Of a stretch of DNA of 64,000 bases, positions 37,394 through 46,816 are shown one piece after another. The translations under genes and the position numbers were made by a program. The notes beneath the pieces are model-generated. The model did not search any database. It was not told the origin of the DNA and saw only the letters and a list, made by a program, of their open reading frames with translations. This DNA is from Mucilaginibacter pineti (GTDB lineage: Bacteria > Bacteroidota > Bacteroidia > Sphingobacteriales > Sphingobacteriaceae), in NCBI RefSeq assembly GCF_900101875.1, contig NZ_FNAI01000005.1, positions 339,205-403,204 on the forward strand. The letters are read 5' to 3'. How positions within the stretch are numbered: position 1 is the stretch's first letter; every line of letters starts with the position of its first letter.

Positions 37394-39985
37394 ATGGGCC
37401 TGACCGAATACGCCAAGAAGCGGAACTTTAAAAAGACCGCGGAACCGGCTGGCGGTAAGCCCGGCTCGGACAAGTTGCTATTTGTGGTTCAGAAACATGC
37501 AGCCTCGCACCTGCATTATGATTTTCGCTTAGAGGTCAAAGGTGTCCTGAAAAGCTGGGCGGTTCCCCGTGGTCCGTCGATGGATCCGGAAGAAAGGCGG
37601 CTGGCCATGGCGGTCGAAGACCACCCTTACGATTATAAAGATTTTGAAGGGATCATCCCTAAAGGCCAATATGGCGGTGGAACCGTCATCGTCTGGGACG
37701 AGGGCTGGTACGAGCCTGCATCTGATGAAAAGCTGAAGGACAAAGCCGCCAAAGAACATTGGATGATGTCCAATTACTACAAGAACGCACTGAAGATCAA
37801 GCTGCACGGTCACAAACTAAAAGGCGACTTTATCCTCATCAAGTTCAAAGAAGATAAATATGAAGGCGGCTGGCGGCTCATTAAGGCTGACGATGAATAC
37901 GCAACTAAAGCAGATATTTTATTAAAAGACAAGTCGGTCAAATCAAAACTGACGGTTGAACAAATGGGAAAAAAACAGGGTGCCGAAGTGTGGAACAGTA
38001 ACCGGGCGCCTGAAAAACCTGAACCGGACCTAAAAACACAAGGCATCAGAAAAGCCATGCCGCATTCGGTCAAGCCGATGCTCTGTACCCTGACCAAAGA
38101 GGTCGTGCCGGATGATGACTACCTCTACGAAGTAAAATGGGATGGTTACCGCATCATTTCCTATATCGAAAATAAAAAGGTCCGCATGGACTCCCGCAGC
38201 GCACTAGACTATACGAAAAAATACCCGCCAGTGGCCAAAGCTTTGGCAGCACTCGGCCACGATGCCGTACTGGATGGCGAGGTGGTGGTTTTCAATGAAG
38301 AAGGCAAGCCTGATTTTGATGCTTTGCAAACTTTTAACGGTCACGATGCACCGATCAACTACTGTGTATTTGACTTGCTTTGGCTGGACGGTTATCACCT
38401 GATGAACTTGCCGCTGACCGACCGCAAAGCGATCCTAAAAGAATTGGTAGCGGATAACGACGTGCTGCGCTTCAGCGAATCTTTCGATGACGGCGTTGCG
38501 TTATACCAGCAGGCGCTGGATCTTGACCTGGAGGGTATCGTAGCCAAGCGCAAAGACAGTGCGTATGTGCCCGACGCGCGTGACAACCGCTGGCTGAAAA
38601 CACCGACCCGTAAACGCCAGGAATTTGTGATCGGAGGCTGGGCCGAATCAGACAAATCGCGTTCCTTCCGTTCCCTGCTTTTCGGAGCTTACAATAACAA
38701 AGGGGAATTCGAGTGGATCGGACGTTCCGGCGGCGGTTATAAGCAAAGCGAAATGCCCGGCATTTTGGCCAGGCTGCAGCAGCTCGAAATAGAAAAGACC
38801 CCGTTCATTAACAAGGTCCTGGATACCAAAGGCGCAAAGATCCATTGGGTAAAACCGGAACTGGTGGCCAATTTTGAGTTTGCGACCTGGACAAAAACGG
38901 GGCGTATCCGTAAACCTGCCACCTTCCTGGGCTTCCGTAAAGACAAAAAAGCGAGCCAGGTCGTGCGGGAAGTGCCCCTTTCTGACGACCAGGAAGAACA
39001 GATCAAAGAAGCGCCAAAACCGGTTATTGCCGATACCGACAGCAACTGGCCCAAGATCGACAGCAAAAAGATCAATTCTGAACGCGAGTTTGAGTTCGCC
39101 GGCCAGACCGTCACCATGAATAATATCGAGCAGGAACTCTGGCGCGGCATTACCAAAGCCCGGCTGATCACCTATTATCATAGCATCTGTCCGTACATCC
39201 TGCCGTATTTAAAAGACCGCCCGCTATCCCTGCATATCAAACAAGACGGTGCTAACGCGCCCGGCTTTTATATCAAAGACATGGAAGGCCGCCAGCCGGA
39301 CTACCTCGATATTTTCAGTGACCAGCGCCGCCACAAAAAGAAAGGCAAGCGCGACCAGATCGATTATGCCGTTTGCAACAATGAGGCAGCCCTGCTTTAC
39401 CTCATCAATCTGGGCAACATTGACCTGAACCCCTGGAGCTCAACTACCGGCAACCCGCAGGAACCGGATTTGATCAGCATCGATCTCGATCCGTCGGACG
39501 AAGATTTCGGCAAAGCAATCAAAACCGCCCAGGCAGCCAAAAGGGTGTTTGATCAGTACAAACTGCAAAGCCTGGTCAAAACCTCCGGCAAGACTGGCAT
39601 TCATATTTTTATACCCTGCCAAGGTTTCACTTACCCGCAGGCAAGGACAATAGCCGAAAAACTTTGCGACGAGATTGCTAAACAAGTGCCCGAGATCGCC
39701 ACCACCGAGGTCAGTATCGACCACCGCGGCGACAAACTTTTTGTCGATCCGAGCCAAAACGATTATGCCGACACCCTGGCCGCCGCCTATTCGGTGCGGC
39801 CGTATAAACATCCGACTGTCTCGACGCCGCTGGACTGGAAGGAAGTGAAAGACAAACTCGATCCGGGCAAATTTACTATAGATACACTGCCGGAGCGGCT
39901 GGAAAAGAAAGGCGACCTGTTTGCCGACCTGTTAAATGACCAATGGCGCAAGGCCAACACTAAAATATTAAAGGAGATGTTATGA
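37394..39985 (+). CDS. ligD: Multifunctional non-homologous end-joining DNA ligase D
   Basis: An 863-residue LigD with the order phosphoesterase, ligase, polymerase. Residues ~20-160 form the 3'-phosphoesterase domain (HLHYDFRLEV, WAVPRGPSMDP). Residues ~215-510 are the ATP-dependent ligase with the nucleotidyl lysine in YEVKWDGYR (Lys248) and a DGEVVVF motif. Residues ~575-850 are the primase-type polymerase with Asp697 and Asp699 in SIDLDPSDED. It seals double-strand breaks with Ku, whose gene is 8.5 kb away in the same element. It follows the DUF3606 gene by 5 bp and overlaps the next gene by 4 bp. Confidence 0.95.
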   Translation: MGLTEYAKKRNFKKTAEPAGGKPGSDKLLFVVQKHAASHLHYDFRLEVKGVLKSWAVPRGPSMDPEERRLAMAVEDHPYDYKDFEGIIPKGQYGGGTVIVWDEGWYEPASDEKLKDKAAKEHWMMSNYYKNALKIKLHGHKLKGDFILIKFKEDKYEGGWRLIKADDEYATKADILLKDKSVKSKLTVEQMGKKQGAEVWNSNRAPEKPEPDLKTQGIRKAMPHSVKPMLCTLTKEVVPDDDYLYEVKWDGYRIISYIENKKVRMDSRSALDYTKKYPPVAKALAALGHDAVLDGEVVVFNEEGKPDFDALQTFNGHDAPINYCVFDLLWLDGYHLMNLPLTDRKAILKELVADNDVLRFSESFDDGVALYQQALDLDLEGIVAKRKDSAYVPDARDNRWLKTPTRKRQEFVIGGWAESDKSRSFRSLLFGAYNNKGEFEWIGRSGGGYKQSEMPGILARLQQLEIEKTPFINKVLDTKGAKIHWVKPELVANFEFATWTKTGRIRKPATFLGFRKDKKASQVVREVPLSDDQEEQIKEAPKPVIADTDSNWPKIDSKKINSEREFEFAGQTVTMNNIEQELWRGITKARLITYYHSICPYILPYLKDRPLSLHIKQDGANAPGFYIKDMEGRQPDYLDIFSDQRRHKKKGKRDQIDYAVCNNEAALLYLINLGNIDLNPWSSTTGNPQEPDLISIDLDPSDEDFGKAIKTAQAAKRVFDQYKLQSLVKTSGKTGIHIFIPCQGFTYPQARTIAEKLCDEIAKQVPEIATTEVSIDHRGDKLFVDPSQNDYADTLAAAYSVRPYKHPTVSTPLDWKEVKDKLDPGKFTIDTLPERLEKKGDLFADLLNDQWRKANTKILKEML

Positions 39986-40464
39986 CAGACTATAATGCGA
40001 TCCTGCAGACCGTGAACGGTAAGGTTTACGAGCTCAAAGGACTGGACAGCGCCTTTCACCTGCACCAGCCCAATTCCGGCGTCGTAGGTTTTTATGCCCC
40101 CGAACATTATAACAAAGAATTGTTTATCCACCTGAAAGGCGGCGACCAGTTCATTTTCGAGCAGGTGCCCGAAGAAGTCATGGCTGCGCTCGAACCGGAA
40201 GATGCCGACATTGACAGTGTTTACCATCAACTCATCGGCAGCAACCAGCCGAAACGCATCAGCGATGCGGAAATAATCCCGGTTGACCTGAAAGAACTGG
40301 TAGACGTTTTTTGCCAAATGCAATACCATATCACGACGACGAACGGCCTGTGGGCGACGGATGAACCTGACGCGTTTAAAAATCATCCGGCTCACCATTT
40401 GTTATGGCAGATTGGTTTTGAATTGAATGACATTAAAGCCAGCAGCTATGAAAATCGGACCTGA
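39982..40464 (+). CDS. KTSC-like small protein in the ligD operon
   Basis: A 160-residue protein whose middle part (VVGFYAPEHYNKELFIHLKGG followed by FIFEQVPEEVMAAL) resembles the KTSC domain, a small beta-rich fold often fused or next to nucleic-acid enzymes. The C-terminal half has no identifiable motif. The start overlaps the ligD stop by 4 bp, which indicates translational coupling. An accessory role in end joining is possible by position only. Confidence 0.65.
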   Translation: MTDYNAILQTVNGKVYELKGLDSAFHLHQPNSGVVGFYAPEHYNKELFIHLKGGDQFIFEQVPEEVMAALEPEDADIDSVYHQLIGSNQPKRISDAEIIPVDLKELVDVFCQMQYHITTTNGLWATDEPDAFKNHPAHHLLWQIGFELNDIKASSYENRT

Positions 40465-40681
40465 ATTGCTCAAAATATTAACAAAAACATATACGCCGGA
40501 AGAAATGATCAGCCAGCGCTTCGGCCGCTATGACCTGGCTTTTAAAACCGACGAAGAAGGCCGCCCGGTTATTTTATTTATCGGGAAGGCAGATGAAAAT
40601 GGTAAGATCAAAGGGGAACGATTTGCCCGCCAATTGCAAGGCGGCAAAGATCATTGGGATAATAAGGGGAAAACGGGATGA
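40448..40681 (+). CDS. Small protein of unknown function in the ligD operon
   Basis: This 77-residue protein starts at ATG 40448 (MKIGPELLKILT), overlapping the preceding gene by 17 bp; the ATG 21 bp upstream is less likely. It is charged and ends in a basic, glycine-rich tail (GERFARQLQGGKDHWDNKGK). No known domain is recognised. It overlaps the next gene by 4 bp. Confidence 0.7.
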   Translation: MKIGPELLKILTKTYTPEEMISQRFGRYDLAFKTDEEGRPVILFIGKADENGKIKGERFARQLQGGKDHWDNKGKTG

Positions 40682-40980
40682 ACAGCAACGAAAATGACTA
40701 TCCTATAGGGCGGGGAAGTGCCCTTGATGAAAGGCGCGGACCAGATGATGACAGCCGGGAAATATTGGTTAAAACTCCCGGCAATAACAGCAGCCTTCGT
40801 TTAAACGCGAGGACGCAGGAACATGATAAGCAGACCGTCTGGGAAGTTACTTTGCCCTTTGAAGTGCCTCTTAAGCTGGTGAAGAAAGATAACAAATGGG
40901 TTGCCCTTGGCGAAAGCCGGGCGGATCTCGCCCTCATTCATGCCATCGGCCAGGCTATTGACAAACAACTTAGCGCTTAA
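40678..40980 (+). CDS. Small protein of unknown function in the ligD operon
   Basis: A 100-residue hydrophilic protein with a poorly structured N-terminal 40 residues and a C-terminal beta-rich part (TVWEVTLPFEVPLKLV, ending in a helix). No family is recognised. It overlaps the previous gene by 4 bp and precedes the exonuclease-polymerase fusion by 10 bp, so it is part of the same operon. Confidence 0.65.
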   Translation: MNSNENDYPIGRGSALDERRGPDDDSREILVKTPGNNSSLRLNARTQEHDKQTVWEVTLPFEVPLKLVKKDNKWVALGESRADLALIHAIGQAIDKQLSA

Positions 40981-40990
40981 CCTATTGCAG

Positions 40991-42718
40991 ATGAAGATCG
41001 CAAGCTATAATATCAATGGCATCAATGGCCGCCTGGCCAACCTTCTGCGCTGGTTAAAGGAAGCCGACCCGGATATTGTCTGCCTGCAGGAACTGAAATG
41101 CGAGCAGCATAAGTTTCCGGAACGCCAACTGAAAGATGCCGGGTACCACGCCGTCTGGCAGGGTCAGAAAAGCTGGAACGGTGTGGCTATCCTCTCCAAA
41201 ACGGAGATTAAAGAACTGCGCAACGACCTGCCTGGCGAAGATGACGAATTTACCCACAGCCGTTATATCGAAGCTTTCACCTACGGACTTGTCATCGGCT
41301 GTATTTACCTGCCCAATGGCAATCCCTGGCCCGGCCCGAAGTTTGATTACAAGCTGCGCTGGTTCCAACGATTGACCGAACACGGGCAGGACCTGGTGAA
41401 CCGGGACCTGCCCGTGATTCTCATTGGTGACTACAATGTGATGCCGACGGAGTTGGATACCTATAAACCGGAAAAATACGTGAACAATGCCTTGTTTCGC
41501 CCCGAGACGCGCGCCGCTTACGCAGCCCTCGTGGATCAGGGCTGGACCGACGCCATCCGGCATTTGCACCCGACTGACCGCATCTATACGTTTTGGGATT
41601 ACCTGCGCAATGCCTATGGTCGGGATGCGGGCTTGCGGCTGGACCATTTTTTGCTCAACAAAAATATCGCCGGCAAATTAAAATCAGCGGTAGTCGACAA
41701 ACATGTCCGTGGCTGGGAGGGCAGCAGCGATCATGCCCCAGTTTGGATCGGACTGGCGGACAGCAAACCTAAAAAAATGATGAAGACAAAAAGTTTCCTC
41801 GATGACACGAAAGACAGCCAAACCGTTCAGGTGGATGGCTGTCCCTTAACCTTTAACCACCTGTCCAAACTGTACTGGCCGGAGGACGGGATCACCAAGC
41901 GGGACATGTTCAATTATTATGACCAGGTGGCGGAATATATGGTGCCTTACTTGAAAGACCGGCCGATGTCGCTGCACCGTTTTCCGAACGGCATCCATGG
42001 ACCGGCCTTTTACCAGAAAGATGTGAAGGATAAAGCGCCCGACTGCATGAGCACCATGCCGCATACGACCAGCGACGGTGTCGAAAAAGAGTACCTGGTC
42101 GCCAAAAACAAAGCCAGTCTGCTCTGGATGGCCTCGCTCGGCTGCATCGAGATCAACCCCTGGTTCAGCCGCGTGACTTCACCGGACAATCCGGATTTCT
42201 GCGTCATCGATCTTGACCCGGACAAACAGCATTTCGATCAGGTGATCGAAGCCGCTCAAAAAGTAAGGGAGATATTGGACGCCATCGATGTGCCCTGCTA
42301 TCCCAAAACATCCGGCTCGACGGGCATGCATATTTATATTCCGCTCGCGGCGAAATATACCTATGATCAAAGCCAAATGTTCGCTAAAATAATAGTAACC
42401 TTAGTGCATAAACAAATCCCCGAATACACCAGCCTGGAACGCATGGTTAAAAACCGCAACGGCAAGATGTACCTTGACTTTTTACAGAACCGGCCCGATG
42501 CGACCATCGCGGGAGTATATTCCCTTCGCCCCAAACCCGGCGCCACCGTATCCATGCCATTGACCTGGGACGAAGTGAAGCCCGGATTGACGATGCACGA
42601 CTTTACCATTCATAATTCAATCGCACGTTTAAAAGAAACCGGCGACTTATTTAAAGGCGTATTAGGCGAAGGGATTGACCTGGCAGCGACCATTCAAAAG
42701 GCGCAGGGAATCTTTTAA
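40991..42718 (+). CDS. Exonuclease III / LigD-type polymerase fusion protein
   Basis: A 575-residue protein starting at ATG 40991 (MKIASYNINGING). The longer frame from 40901 runs inside the upstream gene and is unlikely. Residues 1-~258 are exonuclease III/AP endonuclease: the N-terminal NINGI and LQELK, NGVAILSK, the GDYNVMP motif and the final SDHAPVW. Residues ~285-575 are a primase-type polymerase like the POL domain of LigD: PYLKDRPMSLHRFPNG, and Asp407/Asp409 in CVIDLDPD. No stop separates the two halves, so this is a true fusion that could trim a break and fill it. It is a second POL paralogue 3 kb from ligD. An internal start (KKMMKTKS) might also give a separate POL protein. Confidence 0.88.
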   Translation: MKIASYNINGINGRLANLLRWLKEADPDIVCLQELKCEQHKFPERQLKDAGYHAVWQGQKSWNGVAILSKTEIKELRNDLPGEDDEFTHSRYIEAFTYGLVIGCIYLPNGNPWPGPKFDYKLRWFQRLTEHGQDLVNRDLPVILIGDYNVMPTELDTYKPEKYVNNALFRPETRAAYAALVDQGWTDAIRHLHPTDRIYTFWDYLRNAYGRDAGLRLDHFLLNKNIAGKLKSAVVDKHVRGWEGSSDHAPVWIGLADSKPKKMMKTKSFLDDTKDSQTVQVDGCPLTFNHLSKLYWPEDGITKRDMFNYYDQVAEYMVPYLKDRPMSLHRFPNGIHGPAFYQKDVKDKAPDCMSTMPHTTSDGVEKEYLVAKNKASLLWMASLGCIEINPWFSRVTSPDNPDFCVIDLDPDKQHFDQVIEAAQKVREILDAIDVPCYPKTSGSTGMHIYIPLAAKYTYDQSQMFAKIIVTLVHKQIPEYTSLERMVKNRNGKMYLDFLQNRPDATIAGVYSLRPKPGATVSMPLTWDEVKPGLTMHDFTIHNSIARLKETGDLFKGVLGEGIDLAATIQKAQGIF

Positions 42719-42945
42719 GGCTGTTCACTAGCTATAAACATTAGGAACCGGTGCCGACTTCATATTTGCATTTTCCAATAACGGTTAAAATACAATAAAA
42801 CTTGTTACTCATTGTATGACAATAGAAATTGTACCTATCACCTTGTTGACGAATTCACTGAACATTATGGTAAAAAAATTGTAGAGTAGAGGTGATTTAT
42901 CTGATGCTCTCAAACGGGGATTAGCTTATCTTAGCGTTAACTTTT

Positions 42946-45879
42946 ATGTATAAAACCGATCCGATTGCATATATTGATATTAAAAAGTGGGCGCAGGTTT
43001 TAGCAGCCATAGCGTTTTTAGCCGGCTGTTGCGGGCTCTCCGGCTGGCTTTTTAACAGCGAGTTCCTGAAAAGCTTTTTATCCGACGGAGCCAGTATGAA
43101 AGTTAACACTGCCCTGCTGCTGATCTTCGCAGCTGCTTCCTACCTGACGCTGCATACCAGCCTGAAAGCCTTGTCACCGGTATTGGCCGGTTTGGTCATC
43201 TTATTGAGCGTCGCCATATTAGCAGAACACCTATTGAATGTTGATCTCGCAATCGACCAGTTTTGGCTTAAAGACAGGGCGACAGATCGCTTGCTTGAAG
43301 CACCGGGCCGTACTTCGCTGCTTACCGCCATCAATGCCCTACTGATCGGCACAGCTTTATATTTATTATTCATCAAACAGTACTGGGTGTCGCAGTTAAT
43401 GGTCGTTTGCGTTTTGGTGATCGTTTACCTGTCACTTATCGGCCACCTTTTTCATATCAGCGGCTTTTATCATTTGGGGAAATATTCCGGTGTTGCGTTC
43501 AATACCGCTATCGGACTCCTGAGTCTGGCAGGAGCGATCCTCTTTGGAACTGTTGATCAGGGCTGGGTGCAAATTGTGTATGTTCGGGCGAAACGGAATA
43601 ACCGGGGGTTCCTCTATGCCGTTTATTTACTGGGCGCCTCGCCATTACTGGCGGCCATGTATCTTTTCGTCACCCGATACACCAGTCTGGATGCTCCAGC
43701 AAAAACCATCGTGCTTATTACACTGACCGGCTTGGTCTGCCTTCCATTAGCTTATTTCCTGCTCAAACTCGTCAGCCAGCTGGGGGATGAATTAAAAGAA
43801 TCGGATAACAAACTAGAGATCGCATTGGAAGCGGCCAGGTTGGGTTCCTATGAGCTGGTCCTGGAAAGCGGCCTCATGTTGTGTACGGCTCAATGTACAG
43901 CCAATTTCGGCCACCGGCCGGACGCAACGTTTAATTTTGCGGATCTGATGCAATCCATCGTGCCGGCTTACCGCGAAACCGTACAAGAGTGCATTGAAAA
44001 GGCGGTAGCTGAACGGTCTACCTACAGCTGTGAATACCAGGTGGAATGGCCGGATGGCAGTCTGCATTGGATCAGCGCTTCCGGCAGAGTCATTTACGAT
44101 GGAACCGGCAAAGCAGGTCGTATGGTCGGTGTGACGCTGGAGATCACACAGGAGGTAGAGTCTAAAAAATCGCTGGAGGACGCATTTTCAGAAATGCAGA
44201 GCCTGAATGAGGAACTGGCTACCGCGAACGAAGAATTAGCAGCCGGCAACGAGGAATTGACTGCGATCAATGAAGAATTGCTGGAAACTCAGCACCAATT
44301 AGAAACATCGATGGTTCAGGAACTTGCTGCGATTGAACAATTGAAAGCCAGTGAACTGTTATCAAGAGATATTGTCGCTGCTGCACCATTTCCAATCGGC
44401 GTGTACAAGGGACGTGAAATGCGCATTGTGATGGCTAATCAAGCCATGATCGACGTGTGGGGCAAAGGACAAGATATCATAGGGAGAACCTATCATGAGG
44501 TGCTTCCTGAATTGGCCGGGCAGGACATTTACTCAAAATTGGATGAAGTGTTTACAACTGGGCAGCCTTACCATGCGAGGAATCAGCGCGTAGATCTGTT
44601 TGTAAACGCCCGCATACAGCCGTTCTATTTTAATTACAGCTTCACCCCGCTAACGGATGAACACGGCCACATTTTCGGAGTGATGAATACGGCGGCCGAA
44701 ATTTCAGATATCGTTTTGATTAGCGAACGCCTGGCGCAAAGTGAGCATAATCTTAAAGAGATTATCGAACAAGCCCCGGTTGCCATATGTATCCTGGAAG
44801 GCCCGCAGCATGTCATTACAGTCGCTAACCATTTGATCGTTGAATTGTGGGGCAAGCCGGAGCAGGAAGTAATGAACAAGCCGGTTTTTGAGGCGCTGCC
44901 TGACGCCCGCGGGCAAGGGTTGGAAGAAGTGATGCGTGAGGTGTATGAAACCGGCAAAACGTTTTACGCGAATGAAATGCCTGTTGCCCTGACACGTTAC
45001 GGAGAACAGCAGACGGTTTTCCAAAACTTTGTTTACCAGGCGTTTTATACTGCTGACCGCCAAATCGCCGGGGTGATTGCAATCACTATCGACGTTACCG
45101 AGCAGGTAGTCTCAAGGCAAAAAATTGAAGCAAGTGAAAAAGAGTTAAAAGTGATCCAAAAGCGTTTGGAAGAAGAGCTGACCGTTAGTAGACAGCTGCA
45201 AAGCCAAAAGGACGACTTCATTGGTATGACCAGCCACGAATTGAAAACGCCGCTTACCTCGCTACAGGCCATCATCCAGGTAACGCAGTCGAAGCTCAAA
45301 AATAGTGAAGATAAATTCTTAAATGACGCGATGACTAAAGCCGTGGTCCAGGTCAAAAGAATGTCAGCCATGATCAATGGATTTTTGAACGTCTCCAGGC
45401 TGGAGTCCGGAAAGATCGCCATCGAAAAAGAAAACTTTAATATCGATCAGCTGGTGGAAGAAGTGATCTCGGAAGTTAAGCTGACGATAGCCAGCCATAC
45501 CATTGAGCTGGTTCCCTGCGCGCCTCTTACCGTTTATGCGGACCGTGATAAGATCACCTCTGTGATTTCCAACCTCGTGAATAATGCGGTCAAGTATTCC
45601 CCGTTGCAGACGACCATTACCGTCACCTGCCAGGCGCGGCCCGATGACGTCCGTATCCAGATCATCGATCAGGGCATGGGCATTGAAAAGGCCGACACTG
45701 AAAAGATCTTTGACCGTTATTACCGCGTCCAAAAACCAAATATGAAATTTATCGCCGGATTCGGTATCGGACTTTATTTAAGCGCGGAGATCGTCCATAA
45801 ACACGATGGCCAGATCGGCGTTGAAAGCGAGCCGGGTAAAGGCAGTACGTTTTGGTTCACCCTGCCTAACAAAAGTTGA
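42946..45879 (+). CDS. Membrane PAS-domain sensor histidine kinase
   Basis: A 977-residue kinase. About seven transmembrane segments fill residues ~15-275 (a MASE-like region). A first PAS domain follows (~285-400), then a heptad coiled coil built on repeated NEEL/NEELA units (~410-465), and two more PAS domains. HisKA has the acceptor in SHELKTPL (His764) and HATPase_c the boxes NLVNNAVKYSP, DQGMGI and GFGIGLYLS. It probably senses a small molecule or redox state near the membrane. No response regulator is encoded nearby. It lies 227 bp after the fusion gene and precedes a related soluble kinase, from which it is separated by an RsbQ-like gene. Confidence 0.85.
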   Translation: MYKTDPIAYIDIKKWAQVLAAIAFLAGCCGLSGWLFNSEFLKSFLSDGASMKVNTALLLIFAAASYLTLHTSLKALSPVLAGLVILLSVAILAEHLLNVDLAIDQFWLKDRATDRLLEAPGRTSLLTAINALLIGTALYLLFIKQYWVSQLMVVCVLVIVYLSLIGHLFHISGFYHLGKYSGVAFNTAIGLLSLAGAILFGTVDQGWVQIVYVRAKRNNRGFLYAVYLLGASPLLAAMYLFVTRYTSLDAPAKTIVLITLTGLVCLPLAYFLLKLVSQLGDELKESDNKLEIALEAARLGSYELVLESGLMLCTAQCTANFGHRPDATFNFADLMQSIVPAYRETVQECIEKAVAERSTYSCEYQVEWPDGSLHWISASGRVIYDGTGKAGRMVGVTLEITQEVESKKSLEDAFSEMQSLNEELATANEELAAGNEELTAINEELLETQHQLETSMVQELAAIEQLKASELLSRDIVAAAPFPIGVYKGREMRIVMANQAMIDVWGKGQDIIGRTYHEVLPELAGQDIYSKLDEVFTTGQPYHARNQRVDLFVNARIQPFYFNYSFTPLTDEHGHIFGVMNTAAEISDIVLISERLAQSEHNLKEIIEQAPVAICILEGPQHVITVANHLIVELWGKPEQEVMNKPVFEALPDARGQGLEEVMREVYETGKTFYANEMPVALTRYGEQQTVFQNFVYQAFYTADRQIAGVIAITIDVTEQVVSRQKIEASEKELKVIQKRLEEELTVSRQLQSQKDDFIGMTSHELKTPLTSLQAIIQVTQSKLKNSEDKFLNDAMTKAVVQVKRMSAMINGFLNVSRLESGKIAIEKENFNIDQLVEEVISEVKLTIASHTIELVPCAPLTVYADRDKITSVISNLVNNAVKYSPLQTTITVTCQARPDDVRIQIIDQGMGIEKADTEKIFDRYYRVQKPNMKFIAGFGIGLYLSAEIVHKHDGQIGVESEPGKGSTFWFTLPNKS

Positions 45880-46013
45880 CAAATATTTAAAGCTGCGATC
45901 CCCAAATATTAATGGAGATTACCGCATGCAGCTCAATATTCTTGGCCGGTGTCAGTTGAACACAATCCGTTTCCAGTTTGATTGTTTATATTTGATGAGA
46001 TTAATTGCTTCCT

Positions 46014-46805
46014 ATGAACGACATTTTAAAACGCAACAACGTTCAGCTGATGGGCGAGGGCGAACAATACATGATCTTCGCCCACGGCTATGGCTGCGAC
46101 CAACACGTGTGGAGCGATATGGTGCCGGCATTTGTCGATGACTACAAATTAGTACTTTTTGATTATGTTGGCTCCGGCGAATCTGACCTCAGCGCCTATG
46201 ACGCCAAACGCTATTCCTCTTTAAATGGTTATGCGCAGGATTTGATTGAGATCTGCGATGCCCTACAGATCAGGAATGCGATCCTTGTCGGCCACTCGGT
46301 GAGCAGCATGATCGGCGTCCTGGCGGCCAACCAACGTCCCGAGTTTTTTAGTAAACTGATTTTTCTAGGCCCTTCCCCGTGCTACCTGAATAAAGGCGAT
46401 TATCACGGCGGCTTTGAACAAGCCGATCTTGACGGGCTTTTTGAAATGATGGATAATAATTATCTCGGCTGGGCACAGGCGCTGGCGCCGCAGATTATGG
46501 CTAACGGGGACCGGCCTGAACTGGGTGAGACACTCACCACCAGTTTCTGCGCGACCGACCCGGTCATTGCCCAGCAATTTGCGCGCGTGACCTTCCTCTC
46601 CGACAATCGTGAGGACCTGGCCAAACTGAAGTTACCCAGCCTGACCTTACAGTGTTCCTCGGATATTATCGCACCGCTGGAAGTTGGCAAATACATTCAT
46701 AATGTATTGCCTGATAACCGGCTGGTCGTTCTGAAAGCCACAGGGCACTGCTCCCACATGAGCGCGCCTGCGGAAACGATCGCAGCCATCAGGAATTTTA
46801 TTTAA
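46014..46805 (+). CDS. RsbQ-like alpha/beta hydrolase
   Basis: A 263-residue alpha/beta hydrolase starting at ATG 46014 (MNDILKRNNVQ). The oxyanion region is FAHGYGCDQHVW; the nucleophile elbow is VGHSVSSM, with Ser as nucleophile; an acidic residue falls in CSSDIIAP and the final His in KATGHCSHMSAP. It is the RsbQ/KAI2-like family whose members make or bind a small hydrophobic ligand that a PAS partner senses; in Bacillus the partner is the phosphatase RsbP. Here the gene is followed after 11 bp by a PAS histidine kinase, which suggests the same type of pair with a different output. Confidence 0.85.
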   Translation: MNDILKRNNVQLMGEGEQYMIFAHGYGCDQHVWSDMVPAFVDDYKLVLFDYVGSGESDLSAYDAKRYSSLNGYAQDLIEICDALQIRNAILVGHSVSSMIGVLAANQRPEFFSKLIFLGPSPCYLNKGDYHGGFEQADLDGLFEMMDNNYLGWAQALAPQIMANGDRPELGETLTTSFCATDPVIAQQFARVTFLSDNREDLAKLKLPSLTLQCSSDIIAPLEVGKYIHNVLPDNRLVVLKATGHCSHMSAPAETIAAIRNFI

Positions 46806-46816
46806 GACAGCGCGGA

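Noticed and set aside
38648..39181. 177-residue minus-strand frame inside ligD
   Set aside because: It is a shadow of a conserved G+C-rich gene; the sense frame carries all LigD motifs.
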